64,000 nt of DNA, from NCBI GenBank assembly GCA_049509515.1, contig JBEKZV010000043.1:1-64000 (forward strand), written 5' to 3'. The DNA is from JBEKCP01 sp049509515. Lineage in GTDB: Bacteria > Planctomycetota > Planctomycetia > Pirellulales > Thermoguttaceae. A program made the position numbers and the translations under genes. The notes under the pieces were generated by a model. The model worked only from the letters and a program-made list of their open reading frames with translations. It searched no databases and had not been told where the DNA came from. This document shows, piece after piece, positions 1 through 8,063 of the stretch. Numbering within the stretch: position 1 is the stretch's first letter; each line of letters starts with the position of its first letter.

Positions 1-2
1 GC

Positions 3-67
3 CATCGCAGGGACTCCTTTCGATTGGGAACGTTCCGTAAAACGCCCATTGAAACGTCCCTGCGATG
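3..67. repeat. Long imperfect palindrome at window edge
   Basis: A perfect 12-base inverted repeat (catcgcagggac / gtccctgcgatg) encloses a second, imperfect stem (tttcgattggg / cccattgaaa) and a central aacgtt. The inner stretch at about 18-55 ends in cccattgaaac, the kind of ending many CRISPR repeats have, and a weakly similar segment starts about 73 bases later, near 91. It could be the last repeat of a CRISPR array lying left of the window, a terminator-like hairpin or the end of a mobile element. One copy cannot decide. Confidence 0.45.
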
Positions 68-120
68 TTTTCACCTATACCAGTTTCCCATTCGGTTGCA
101 ATTCAATTCTGGCAGCGGGC

Positions 121-417
121 ATGTGCTTCACCCTGGAACTGTTCGACACGCCCGACATCCCCAAGGTGCTGGCACAGTGCAAGCGGGTGCTGCGACCGGG
201 CGGGCGCCTCGTGGTCGTGGCCGTGTCCAAGGTAGGCAAGGAAGGGTTCATCATTCACGCCTTCGAGTGGACGCATCGCCATTTCCCCAACCTGATGGAC
301 TGTCGGCCGATCTATGCTCGCCGCGCATTAGAGGCGACGGGCTTCGTCATCGACGACTCGCTGACGCAGTCCATGTGGGTTCCCGTAGAGATTGTGAGGG
401 GCAGAAAGCCAAGTTAG
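121..417 (+). pseudogene. C-terminal fragment of SAM-dependent methyltransferase
   Basis: The translated part matches the second half of a class I SAM methyltransferase of the UbiE/Methyltransf_11 kind: FTLELFDTPDIP, then the post-motif-III stretch CKRVLRPGGRLVVVAV and a tail ending GFVIDDSLTQSMWVPVEIV. The SAM-binding glycine motif that should lie upstream is absent. The reading frame stays open to the window edge, but the residues before about position 118 do not look like this family, so the gene seems cut and joined to unrelated DNA. It lies just outside the phage-like element. It is probably inactive, with its substrate unknown. Confidence 0.6.
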
Positions 418-526
418 CAGCCCGGCCGGACGGGCGCGTGATGGCCTCTCCCACGGACGGACCACTTCATGCGAGTCTATGCTTCAATTCAATGGTGGGC
501 TCAAGCTGACCGCCGGTGGCAGGGTA

Positions 527-2188
527 TCATAGCAGCATCCCTGGGTCGATCGGCCGCATGAATTCCTTCGGCCCCCCGCCCACAATGACCGTCTGCATGC
601 CGCCGCCGCCCACGTTGAAGCGTACTGGCCAGATCGCACAAACCGGATAAGACCAGCCGTCGCTGATGTGGCCCTGGTCCTTGCCGTCCGCGAATTCTTC
701 CGTGCCTTCCTTGTAGGCCCGCGTTTCCAGATCCTCGATCAGCTTCACGCACCGCGGACCGATGAAAGCCCGGTGATTCCCGTCGGCGGAAGTCAGACGA
801 GCATTGGCGGCGGAGACGCGATCGCGAACAAGAGGGTTCGCCGCGCGGTAGTGCAGGGTGCGCCCGGCGCCCATGAAGTGTTGATCGTTCCAAATGTGGG
901 CGTAATTGCTGATCCGTTGGTTACTTTGCCGCTGATGGGCCGACGCATCTCCATAGAACTGCCAGCCGCCACAATGATGTCCATAGCGTTTCCACAGCTC
1001 ATTCAGCACCAGCGGCGTATCCATGTCCCGCAGCACCAGTTCATCGAAGGTCTCGAAGATGTCGCCGAGACGATGCGAAAGCGTCCAGCACTGCATGCCG
1101 ATGTTGAAGTCGCTGCCCACGATAATCGGCAAGTTGTCCCGCCGCTCGCAGGGCCGTACGTTGAATTCTCTGGAAAACGCGTACCACACGCCGCCGCCAA
1201 CCGTCTGCCAGGAGGCGTTGTATTGCTCGGCGAAATCCTTGGCGCTCATCGTTTCGCGAGCCTGCTTGACCACGTCCGCCGGCAGGATGTCGCTGCTGGG
1301 CCAGGTGAAGGCCGCACCGTCCGGGTATTCGCCCCGTCTGCATTTCTCGCAAAATTCCTTGAACCACTTCGCACCCGGACCTCTGCGGCTGGGCTTGCCG
1401 ATCATCCAGCACCAGCCTCGACGATTCACGCCGTTTTCCACAGTATCGAGTCCGGGTCGAACGTGAAGATCGAAACAACCTTCAGGTTGGTCGCACATCT
1501 CGTCCAACACCCCACCGTCCCACGGCGTTCCCTCAAAACGGGCGGGTTGGTCCATGCCCAGCACCCATAGTTCGCTGCCCCAGCGAGTTCGCACCCAGAG
1601 TTCGCCATAGCTCACATTCCGTCCGTATTTGCCGCCCTCGATCCAGTCGTCCGGAATCAAACGCAGCAGATCATGCCAGGCCACACGCTTCGCCTGGTCG
1701 CGCGTCGGCAGGCCGTAGAAATACCGCGGATCGGGCCAGGGGCGTGGCATCGGCAGGTGCGACACCAAGAACCGCTTGGAAAGATCAGTTTTGCCACTCC
1801 GCCTCCCCGCATCCAGCCCCACAAAGCGTGCCCCGCAGGTCAACGCTCGCTGCTGCTCTGGATGCCCACGCAACGGCCACCAGCGAAGCGTCGGGCCTTG
1901 CTGTCGCTGCTCAGCCAAGAGTTCAGGCATCAGAACAGTCGTCTGCGTGCCATTCGTGCCCGGCAACAAATGGGCCTTGACCTCCGAAGGCGGCAGCATC
2001 GAGGCAAACAGGGCCGCTATTTGCGCATGTAGTCGCCGCTCGCCGGCCGTCGCATCGGCAGGAAGGGTAATGACGCCAGCCGAGTCGGGGACCAGCCATG
2101 CGTTGCTGCGATCCCCGTACTCGCCCAGAGGCTTGCCGTGGCGGTCCAAGGCCGATGCGATTCGCGAGATGCGATTTTTGATATTCAT
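527..2188 (-). CDS. Phage terminase large subunit
   Basis: This is the ATP-driven motor and nuclease that packages DNA into procapsids in tailed phages. The 553-residue length is normal. The ATPase domain has a Walker A GRRSGKT at about 128-134 and a Walker B ending GGVLDE at about 225-230. The C-terminal RNase H-like nuclease shows three acidic metal-ligand candidates: Asp360 (VGSDFN), Asp414 (YGDASAH) and Asp510 (SDGWSYP). The start overlaps the end of the upstream DUF5681-like gene by 4 bases, so translation is probably coupled. All key motifs are intact, which argues for recent function although no capsid gene follows it. Confidence 0.93.
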   Translation of the reverse strand: MNIKNRISRIASALDRHGKPLGEYGDRSNAWLVPDSAGVITLPADATAGERRLHAQIAALFASMLPPSEVKAHLLPGTNGTQTTVLMPELLAEQRQQGPTLRWWPLRGHPEQQRALTCGARFVGLDAGRRSGKTDLSKRFLVSHLPMPRPWPDPRYFYGLPTRDQAKRVAWHDLLRLIPDDWIEGGKYGRNVSYGELWVRTRWGSELWVLGMDQPARFEGTPWDGGVLDEMCDQPEGCFDLHVRPGLDTVENGVNRRGWCWMIGKPSRRGPGAKWFKEFCEKCRRGEYPDGAAFTWPSSDILPADVVKQARETMSAKDFAEQYNASWQTVGGGVWYAFSREFNVRPCERRDNLPIIVGSDFNIGMQCWTLSHRLGDIFETFDELVLRDMDTPLVLNELWKRYGHHCGGWQFYGDASAHQRQSNQRISNYAHIWNDQHFMGAGRTLHYRAANPLVRDRVSAANARLTSADGNHRAFIGPRCVKLIEDLETRAYKEGTEEFADGKDQGHISDGWSYPVCAIWPVRFNVGGGGMQTVIVGGGPKEFMRPIDPGMLL

Positions 2189-2517
2189 CGCTTCAATTCT
2201 TCCATTCGCTCTTCGAGGTGGTTTAGCTGATCCAGTACGTCAGCCTCCAGGGGCTTGCCAAAGATCCGGTCGAAAAGCACTTCGATTGACTTCAGGTCAC
2301 CAGCCAGGGCTGCGTCAATCAGTTTACGGGCAATCCGGCGGATATCCTTGACGGTCACGGCATTGACTAACGCCACGCGGAGCTGGTTGACCTTCTTTGC
2401 CATCGGACAGCCGCGACCAGCACGGTTGCCTTTCAAGAAGCGGCCATCGATACCACGGCCAGACACGCCGTTAAGTGACGGTCGTAAGTCCTTGTCATTC
2501 GATGGTTCCTGAGCCAT
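2185..2517 (-). CDS. DUF5681-like protein, probable small terminase partner
   Basis: A 110-residue protein with an N-terminal basic Gly/Arg-rich motif (GRFLKGNRAGRG), which recalls DUF5681, followed by a helical segment (VNQLRVALVNAVTVKDIRRI) and a charged coiled C-terminus (LNHLEERMEELKR). DUF5681 proteins are commonly found next to the terminase large subunit and are thought to act as DNA-recognition subunits; that role is inferred here from position. A strong Shine-Dalgarno ggagg lies about 8 bases upstream of the ATG, and the stop overlaps the terminase start. Confidence 0.75.
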   Translation of the reverse strand: MAQEPSNDKDLRPSLNGVSGRGIDGRFLKGNRAGRGCPMAKKVNQLRVALVNAVTVKDIRRIARKLIDAALAGDLKSIEVLFDRIFGKPLEADVLDQLNHLEERMEELKR

Positions 2518-2544
2518 CTTTTTCCTCCAATCTGATCCTTCCGT

Positions 2545-2607
2545 TCAGTCTTCCTTGCTCTTCTTAGGTTCGTCGCCGCTCGGCGCCAAACGCGACACGA
2601 CAGCCAT
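2545..2607 (-). CDS. Tiny phage protein, 20 residues
   Basis: The predicted peptide MAVVSRLAPSGDEPKKSKED starts 2 bases after the stop of the preceding tiny gene and has an aggtga ribosome-binding-like site about 9 bases upstream. It has a basic/acidic tail and no recognisable domain. It is reported because spacing, strand and Shine-Dalgarno all fit the operon; it could still be chance. Confidence 0.35.
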   Translation of the reverse strand: MAVVSRLAPSGDEPKKSKED

Positions 2608-2609
2608 CG

Positions 2610-2717
2610 CTATTCACCTGCCGCCTTGGCCAGGGTGAGCCAGCGATCGCCCCAGGTGCTGCCGGCGCGGTGGGCGGCCACGGCTGCACCTTCCAAGTCG
2701 ATCGTCTGTCTGCTCAT
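2610..2717 (-). CDS. Small phage protein, 35 residues
   Basis: It begins MSRQTIDLEGAAVAAHRAG and has an aaggac Shine-Dalgarno-like site 8 bases before the ATG. It lies 12 bases after the zinc-ribbon gene and 2 bases before the next tiny gene, in the run of minus-strand genes between the replication and packaging modules. No domain is recognisable and the function is unknown. Confidence 0.45.
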   Translation of the reverse strand: MSRQTIDLEGAAVAAHRAGSTWGDRWLTLAKAAGE

Positions 2718-2729
2718 GTTCAGGTCCTT

Positions 2730-2969
2730 TTATGGCACGCTGGCGGCCAGCCTGGAAAACGGTCGATAACGCGCAACCTCCCTGCGCCGTTCGTCCAACT
2801 CGGCCTCGGTTTGGTCGTTGCGCCGGAAGTCGCCGGGGCATGCGCAGAACAGGCTCCGCGCCCTGCAACGGCCACAACAGCAGTAGTAGGCCCCGCGGAT
2901 GCGGATAATCCGCACCCGGTTGTCGCGTCCGCATTTTGGGCAAGCAATGTCGCTTTCTGGCTTTTTCAT
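2730..2969 (-). CDS. Zinc-ribbon phage protein
   Basis: A 79-residue protein with an N-terminal zinc-ribbon (CPKCGRDN at about 9-16, then CCCGRCRARSLFCAC), carrying more than four Cys, and a charged helical C-terminus (TEAELDERRREVARYRPF). The start at 2969 is preferred over the longer frame because aaagga sits about 10 bases upstream. Proteins of this kind are common in phage genomes and may bind DNA or RNA; the specific role is unknown. Confidence 0.65.
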   Translation of the reverse strand: MKKPESDIACPKCGRDNRVRIIRIRGAYYCCCGRCRARSLFCACPGDFRRNDQTEAELDERRREVARYRPFSRLAASVP

Positions 2970-3039
2970 GGTCTGGGGTTCCTTTCGATCTCCGCGCCCA
3001 CCCGGCCTTGCGACCGGGCAGGGACGGAGAATGAAGCGG

Positions 3040-3171
3040 CTATGCAGCAAGCGCGTGCGCGGCTTGGTGTGCCTCCTCCAGCGCGGTCGCCATTTCCCGC
3101 GTGTTCCGTAGATGCTCCTGTAAATGCTCCGTGAACATGGCGGAGTGAAACTGTCGGGGGTAATCGGTCAT
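3040..3171 (-). CDS. Small helical phage protein, 43 residues
   Basis: The protein begins MTDYPRQFHSAMFTEHLQEH and is rich in His, Glu and Ala, so it is probably helical. Its ATG overlaps the stop codon of the gene before it (ATGA), and an aggagg Shine-Dalgarno lies at a suitable distance, which together make it likely to be translated. No family is recognised. Confidence 0.55.
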   Translation of the reverse strand: MTDYPRQFHSAMFTEHLQEHLRNTREMATALEEAHQAAHALAA

Positions 3172-3482
3172 GCCATCGCCTCCTGGTCCTGGTCGCCCCC
3201 GTCGCTGGTCACGGGAACGAGATCCCGTAAGCTATCGCCAGTCCCCAGCCACAACCCGTGGTCGATCTCGCCGATTTCACCGTCAAGTTGAACTCCGAGA
3301 ACGTCGCGGCCGTCGATTGCGAATCCGCCTCGCCGCTGGAGTCTCCGGCGTGCTCGGGGACCAAGGAGATACCAGCCTGAACACTGGCAGGTGGGGTCGT
3401 CGCAATAGGGAGAGTGAACGGCCAGGAAGACGCGGTGGTGAAGCCGGTAGAGGTGGCCACGGCGTAGTTGGGTCTGGGTCAT
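3168..3482 (-). CDS. Hypothetical phage protein with Cys motif
   Basis: The protein has 104 residues starting MTQTQLRRGHLYRLHHRVFL, preceded by a gagga ribosome-binding-like site. It carries HSPYCDDPTCQCSGW, a possible metal-binding Cys/His cluster, and an acidic C-terminus. The longer open frame upstream is rejected because it runs through Pro/Ser-rich shadow sequence of the neighbouring gene. It is coupled to the following tiny gene by a 4-base overlap. Function unknown. Confidence 0.6.
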   Translation of the reverse strand: MTQTQLRRGHLYRLHHRVFLAVHSPYCDDPTCQCSGWYLLGPRARRRLQRRGGFAIDGRDVLGVQLDGEIGEIDHGLWLGTGDSLRDLVPVTSDGGDQDQEAMA

Positions 3483-3558
3483 GGCGTCAATCCTCACAAC
3501 TTTCCCCCGGAACCTCGGCGGCCACGGTGGCCAACCGGGGCCCGGAGAAAATGGATCG

Positions 3559-3828
3559 CTAGGCGTGGGCAGTCTCCGAAAGGTCGTAGCCGTCCCGCTC
3601 GCAATACTCGTCGGCGGAGAAGTCCATGCCGTCGAGCCAGTTGCGAACCTTGACCAAGGCAAGGAACACGTGGTTCTTGCTGGCCAGTTCTGCCGCTGTC
3701 GATTCGAGTCGGCACTCGGCATAGTGCCGTAGCTCGTCAGGCCAGTTGTAGTCGAGGACCTCCCGGATCGCCGCTCTAATCCGGGTGGGGATCTTGGGCC
3801 TCTTGGCGTTCTTGGTAGCCGTTACCAT
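3559..3828 (-). CDS. Hypothetical phage protein, 89 residues
   Basis: It starts MVTATKNAKRPKIPTRIRAA, with a basic N-terminus followed by an acidic, aromatic helical body (VLDYNWPDELRHYAECRLES and MDFSADEYCERDGYD). A tagga site lies about 12 bases upstream of the ATG. The composition is that of a cytoplasmic globular protein. No domain is recognised; it sits in the early/accessory part of the element. Confidence 0.6.
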   Translation of the reverse strand: MVTATKNAKRPKIPTRIRAAIREVLDYNWPDELRHYAECRLESTAAELASKNHVFLALVKVRNWLDGMDFSADEYCERDGYDLSETAHA

Positions 3829-3904
3829 TTTCCATTTCTCCTAGTGCCTCGGGGTTGGTTTCCGCCGTGTGCCGTCGAGGCAGCCGGCCGGCGGGGTTGT
3901 GTGT

Positions 3905-4138
3905 CTACGTTTCCCGTGCCACCCGCCTCTGGGCGGCGCGATCGCCGAGGGATGCCCGAAGGTGGTAGAAGCAGCGCGGGACGCGCTGCCACAATTCGAC
4001 GTGGGCAACAGCCGGTGGGGCCGGCTCGGGCTCGGGGACGCGCGGTAGGCGGCCACGCTCGGCGGCCAGTCTCGCCAGTTCCAGGGCGTTGGGGATTCTC
4101 ACCCGTGGAAGGCGGGAAGGTGATTCACTGTCCGGCAT
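3905..4138 (-). CDS. Hypothetical phage protein, 77 residues
   Basis: The chosen ATG (MPDSESPSRLPRVRIPNALE) has aaggaaa about 9 bases upstream; an earlier in-frame ATG would start inside the hairpin region and lacks such a site. The product is Arg/Pro-rich with a helical centre (LELARLAAERGR) and ends in QRRVARET. No family is recognised. It is the first gene downstream of the hairpin/iteron region. Confidence 0.5.
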   Translation of the reverse strand: MPDSESPSRLPRVRIPNALELARLAAERGRLPRVPEPEPAPPAVAHVELWQRVPRCFYHLRASLGDRAAQRRVARET

Positions 4139-4158
4139 GGTCGATGTTTCCTTACTCT

Positions 4159-4214
4159 GAGCACTCAGTACGGACACCCCCTATTACATAGGGGGGTGTC
4201 CTCACTGAGTGCTC
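4159..4214. repeat. Strong hairpin between phage modules
   Basis: Inverted repeat: gagcactcagt, two unpaired bases, then ggacacccccta on the left arm, matched by the same sequence in reverse complement on the right arm, with a loop of about five bases. It lies between the primase-helicase gene and the downstream small-gene operon. It could be a transcription terminator, a repressor operator or part of a replication origin; there is no T-run to make a classic terminator certain. Confidence 0.75.
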
Positions 4215-4266
4215 TCAGTCAGTGAGTACGCTTTGTCCGTAGTGCTCTGTCCGTAGTGTCCGTATT
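4215..4266. other. Short direct repeats (iteron-like) after primase gene
   Basis: The motif gtccgtagtg occurs twice within about 20 bases here, is followed by gtccgtattg, and its reverse complement (cagtacggac) is built into the neighbouring hairpin. agtgagtac and cagtcagtgag add further repeats. Clustered repeats beside a replication gene in an otherwise gene-dense element suggest an origin or a cluster of protein-binding sites. This is inference from position and repetition only. Confidence 0.5.
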
Positions 4267-4272
4267 GGTACA

Positions 4273-6504
4273 TTAGGGGGCATCCGAATCCCGCAAACGA
4301 AAGCCCTCATAGGGCGTCTTGTGGTTGCTCTTTTTCAGTTCCACGGGAACCAAGATTCCATCGTCAAGCAAACTGGCCCATGCCGGACTGAATGCCTCGG
4401 GCCGCAACCCTGTCCGGACCTTGATGATCGACATGGATTCGCCGCCCGGGAACTTGGCCGCCACGTCGCAAATCCGCTTCCGGCTCGCTTCCAGCTTCGC
4501 CTGTTGCTTGGCCTCCCGTTCCTGCTCTCGCTGGCCCTGCTGCTCTTTGCGGGCTTCTGAGAATGGTGTAATTGTAGGCTGCCAGTATCGGCCGCCGTCG
4601 TCTGGCGTGCCCTCCGAAACGTGCAACGCCCACTTTGAGCAGTAGCCCATGCGTGAACCGATCGAAAGAATCAGGTCGTGCTCTCCTGGTCGCTCCGGGT
4701 CAAAGGGTTTCGCGCGGCCAAGCAATCCCCACTGCCCCGCGATTTCTGCGCAGCCGGCTTGCGACAAGTCGGCCAGGTCTGGCGCGTCATTTTGCGCCGT
4801 ACCCTTGGCACGATTGAAATGGTGGAGAACGATCGGAGTTGCGCCGGCCTCTCGGCAAGCTCGGAGCATGCGCCCCAGCATGGTCCCCATCGCGTAGACA
4901 TTACTGGCGTTTGCTGCCTGCGCTCCCATCATCAGGTAGCACGGATCGAAGTAAGCAAACTCTGCTTTCCGCTCTCTCAGTATCGCGGTTGCGGCCTGCA
5001 TGTCCACGTCGGAATCCAGCCGCGGGACTTCATCGCACAAAAAGAACCCGTCTACCTCCCGTAGCGCAACGCCCTTGTGTTCGGCCTGGCGGCGCAGGGT
5101 ATCGCGTAACGGCACTAATCCGCCTTCGCCCGCGAAGTAAACGGAAACAGCTTTGCGGACAACTGCGAAATGGTCCAGCCATTGTGTGGACGGGCCGATC
5201 CCCATTGACAAACCCTGCTCAAGCGCGAGACTCGTCTTTAGTACCTTGAACGTGCCGCCGTCCACTGCTGGCGCGCCGAACATCAATACGCGGTCGATCA
5301 CCATGTCAACCGTCAGGTCCATTGCGTCTAGGTCGGCCATGCTGTAGACGTTAAATTGCCGCGGCTCGGTGTCGTTGCCGTCCAGCGGTCCGCCATCCTG
5401 CCGGCGGAGCTGACTAACGGAGATGTCCTTGACTACGGGCGGCTGTCCGTCAGGCTCGAACCGCATGGTGATTGAGTCGCCGCCAGTGTCTTGCACGACG
5501 TAGCCGTAGTTGCCCCTGTCACCGCAGAACAACACGGTCCCCGGTGCCTGAATCGGCCGGGCCTTTGGCTTGTTGCCGTTCGCTAGTTCAATCGGCGTCG
5601 CTGCCACAATCGCCTGGTGGATCGCATCGGCTCCCTTCTCCTTCAGCACGTCGCGGGGACTGTCGCCACCCTTCGCCTTGATCTCTTTGTACGGCAGAGT
5701 GACCAGCTTGACGCTCGCCGCTCCTGCCTTGAGCATGTCACGCCCAAGGGCCGTAAGCGACGCAGTGCTCTCGCGGTCGCCATCGGGCATCATCAGCACG
5801 TTGACGCCCACGAATGCCCTGAGGACGCCCTCTTGCTGATCCCGGGGGATGTGGTGGCCGTTCATCCCGAGAGCCTTGTAACCCAGGTCGTGGGCCATTG
5901 CACCGTTCTTGACGCCTTCCAACAACAACCACGTCTCCCCGGTCTGCGGAGCGCAACCTCCGGACAGGAACACGCCGGACCCGCCATCCTTGACCCACCA
6001 GCCTTTACCCTTGGGCTGCCGGGCGTCGAGGTAGAAGGACGTTTTCCTTTCAGCCTTGCCGCTGTCCAGGTGATAAGCCGGGAAATGAACGTGGTGGCCC
6101 TCCACGTAGGCCCCGTAAGCCCTGAAGCCGGCCACGGTCGTGCCCTTCGCCTTCGCCATGCTCTCTATCAGTTCATCGGGTGACAGCGGCTTGCTGTTGC
6201 CGTCGCTGCTGGGCTTTCCGTTCCCGCCCGGCTCGAAAAGCTCGGGGAAAAGGCCAACTTCGTACATCAACCGCTTGGCTTGGTCATGGCCAACGACGAT
6301 CTTACAAAGGTCAAAAGCATTGAGGTTCTTGCCGCACGAATAGCAGTGATAAATGCCCGTGTCCTGGTGCACCCGGCCCGCATCACTGGAATCGCACACG
6401 ACACAAGCCACTTTCAGGTCGTGGCCTTCAGTGCCGATGATCGTCAGCCGTAGTAGCTCGGCTACCTGGGTGCCCTTGCCGGTGGTGGCGTTGCTGGTGC
6501 TCAC
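4273..6504 (-). CDS. Phage/plasmid-type primase-helicase
   Basis: This 743-residue replication protein appears to combine primase and RepA-like helicase. The N-terminus has a zinc-binding set (CVVC at 34-37, CYSC at 54-57). A Toprim-like domain follows, with LLLEGVKNG (Glu196) and MMPDGD (Asp241, Asp243). From about 385 a RecA-like AAA_25 domain begins: a degenerate Walker A around 409-426 ending KTSLAL, a Walker B-like FAYFDPCYLMM, and VLHHFNRAKG. The C-terminus has an Arg/Lys/Gln-rich helix and a winged-helix-like tail. Its start overlaps the upstream gene by 4 bases. It probably replicates the element from the adjacent repeat region. The Walker A lacks the usual GxGKS form. Confidence 0.85.
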   Translation of the reverse strand: MSTSNATTGKGTQVAELLRLTIIGTEGHDLKVACVVCDSSDAGRVHQDTGIYHCYSCGKNLNAFDLCKIVVGHDQAKRLMYEVGLFPELFEPGGNGKPSSDGNSKPLSPDELIESMAKAKGTTVAGFRAYGAYVEGHHVHFPAYHLDSGKAERKTSFYLDARQPKGKGWWVKDGGSGVFLSGGCAPQTGETWLLLEGVKNGAMAHDLGYKALGMNGHHIPRDQQEGVLRAFVGVNVLMMPDGDRESTASLTALGRDMLKAGAASVKLVTLPYKEIKAKGGDSPRDVLKEKGADAIHQAIVAATPIELANGNKPKARPIQAPGTVLFCGDRGNYGYVVQDTGGDSITMRFEPDGQPPVVKDISVSQLRRQDGGPLDGNDTEPRQFNVYSMADLDAMDLTVDMVIDRVLMFGAPAVDGGTFKVLKTSLALEQGLSMGIGPSTQWLDHFAVVRKAVSVYFAGEGGLVPLRDTLRRQAEHKGVALREVDGFFLCDEVPRLDSDVDMQAATAILRERKAEFAYFDPCYLMMGAQAANASNVYAMGTMLGRMLRACREAGATPIVLHHFNRAKGTAQNDAPDLADLSQAGCAEIAGQWGLLGRAKPFDPERPGEHDLILSIGSRMGYCSKWALHVSEGTPDDGGRYWQPTITPFSEARKEQQGQREQEREAKQQAKLEASRKRICDVAAKFPGGESMSIIKVRTGLRPEAFSPAWASLLDDGILVPVELKKSNHKTPYEGFRLRDSDAP

Positions 6505-6740
6505 GTCGGCGGCCCTCCGTGCTGCTGCCTCACTCGGGCCACGGCCGCCGCCACGGTCGCGCCCGTGCCGACCAACAGCCGGCCGGCGGCGCGATCGTAG
6601 AACTGCACCTGCTGCCGGCCGTCGTCAAGCTGCTGGTGGGTAGCGGCCTGCCCCAGCGCTTCGCGGGCCTCGGCGGCGGAGCGGATCGCTTCGATGGTGG
6701 CGGTGCTGATCGTGCTGGCCGTGCTGCTGATCGTGGTCAT
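6501..6740 (-). CDS. Small phage protein, 79 residues
   Basis: It starts MTTISSTASTISTATIEAIR and overlaps both neighbours by 4 bases, so it lies in a translationally coupled trio with the ParB-like gene and the primase-helicase. It is Ala/Gln-rich and helical in the middle (SAAEAREALGQAATHQQLDD), with VQFYDRAAGRLLVGTGATVA near the end. No family is recognised. The upstream extension of the frame is Arg/Gly-rich shadow sequence and was left out. Confidence 0.65.
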   Translation of the reverse strand: MTTISSTASTISTATIEAIRSAAEAREALGQAATHQQLDDGRQQVQFYDRAAGRLLVGTGATVAAAVARVRQQHGGPPT

Positions 6741-7738
6741 GCGTCCGATCCTCCCTGCCCGGTGCCGGCCTGGCCGACCTCCACGGCACCGACCTGGCCG
6801 TTGCCGCTGGCGGTGTTGCCGAGCTGCGCCTCGATCAACTGCACCATCTCCGTGCTGGCCACCGTCCAGCCGGCCTCGGGGGTTAAGCGGAACCTCCACA
6901 TGCCGCGGTACTGCTCCACCTCATACGTCTTGTCGGCCACGGTGACCGTCAGCGTGTCGCTGGTGGTCGTGATGGCCTTGTCGGTGACGGTCTTCGTGAA
7001 AGCCACCGACGCCACCGACGGATCAGCAGGACCAGGACCTAGATCAGGACCAGGACCGAGATCAGGGGCCGGAGCCGAGGCCGCCGGAGCCGAGGGGGCG
7101 GTTGGGGCTTCTCTCTGGACCGGCCATTCCAACTGCCGGGCCAGTCTGCGGAGTTCTTTTGCCAGCAGTTCCCGGGCCTTCTGTGTTCGCGGGATTCGGG
7201 CTTGCCAGTCGTCAACGGCGGCGGCCACCTCGGTAAGGATCACGTCCAGCTCGTCCGGCTCGCACTGCCGATCCTCCCCCAGCCACTCGGCCACCACCTG
7301 CTTGACCAGGCCGGCGGTGATAAGCGGCGTGCCGTCCTGCGCCTTCTTGGCCCGCTGAATAACGAGGTGCCACACTTCTACCACGTCTTCCGGGTTGACT
7401 CTGGCGAGCGGCCGCGCCTGCGATTCTGTCTTGGGCAGTGGCGAACAATTGTTCGCGTCCAGCGTGTCCATCGCATCGGCCGCGCGAATGTGATACTGCG
7501 CGTAGCGGAGAGAGAAGCCCCATCGAAAGCGCAAGTACGTCTCGTATGTCGTACACTTGGCGCGATACAACTCCTGATCACGGATTTCGCGGAGCGCGCG
7601 ACCCTTCGACCAGAAAGCATGTTCCGCACCGGAAATAATCGCCTCTCGGCGCGCCAGTTCAGCGTTGGCTTGCTCGGCCTCCGCGGTGGCGAGCGCCGGG
7701 ACTTGCTCCCGCGGCGGGTAGATGGTAGACCTGATCAC
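6737..7738 (-). CDS. ParB-like DNA-binding phage protein
   Basis: A 333-residue protein starting at GTG behind a very good aaggagag site. The region around 30-150 (RALREIRDQELY, then RYAQYHIRAADA and LPKTESQARPLARV) resembles the helix-turn-helix part of ParB-like or plasmid-partition-related proteins, which recognise specific DNA sites. A Pro/Ala/Asp linker with repeated DLGPGP separates this from a C-terminal beta-rich part (KTYEVEQYRGMWRFRL). It may act in replication control or segregation of the element; no ParA partner is present in the window. Confidence 0.6.
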   Translation of the reverse strand: MIRSTIYPPREQVPALATAEAEQANAELARREAIISGAEHAFWSKGRALREIRDQELYRAKCTTYETYLRFRWGFSLRYAQYHIRAADAMDTLDANNCSPLPKTESQARPLARVNPEDVVEVWHLVIQRAKKAQDGTPLITAGLVKQVVAEWLGEDRQCEPDELDVILTEVAAAVDDWQARIPRTQKARELLAKELRRLARQLEWPVQREAPTAPSAPAASAPAPDLGPGPDLGPGPADPSVASVAFTKTVTDKAITTTSDTLTVTVADKTYEVEQYRGMWRFRLTPEAGWTVASTEMVQLIEAQLGNTASGNGQVGAVEVGQAGTGQGGSDA

Positions 7739-7796
7739 TGATCTCTCCTTTCCTTCGGCCGGGTGTCGTGGTGGTGCCCGGCGGAAAAAATGCGCC

Positions 7797-8063
7797 TCAG
7801 AAGTATTCGATCATCCCGGCCGGCTGCCTCCGTCGGCGCCGCGGAATTGGAACCTGGGGCTGGGCCTGCCGCCGCTGCTCGAAAACGAGAATGTCCGCCT
7901 CGTCGATGGCCCACCGTGGCCTGCCGCTGGTGGTGGTGGCCAGATTCACGGCGCGTAGCTCGCCCGTCTCGATCCATCGGATGATCTTGTGAACGTCGAC
8001 CCCGTAGCGACGGGCCAGTTCTGGCGGGCTGATCTTGCGGCGGGTGGCGGTCGCCGTGCTCAC
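7797..8063 (-). CDS. HTH_17-type excisionase-like protein
   Basis: The 88-residue product starts VSTATATRRKISPPELARRY from a GTG that overlaps the stop of the previous gene (GTGA). PPELARRYGVDVHKIIRWIE followed by GRPRWAIDEADILVF is the MerR/excisionase winged-helix pattern used by phage Xis and related regulators. It ends in a basic stretch (RRRRRQPAGMIEYF). With the second HTH gene just before it, it is a candidate for excision or for control of the early operon. Confidence 0.75.
   Translation of the reverse strand: MSTATATRRKISPPELARRYGVDVHKIIRWIETGELRAVNLATTTSGRPRWAIDEADILVFEQRRQAQPQVPIPRRRRRQPAGMIEYF

Noticed and set aside
1..120. CRISPR array
   Set aside because: Only one repeat-like unit plus a weak partial copy are visible and no cas genes; kept as a possibility under findings.
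668..1570. Plus-strand 300-residue frame inside the terminase gene
   Set aside because: Shadow of the terminase reading frame, whose motifs are all intact on the minus strand.
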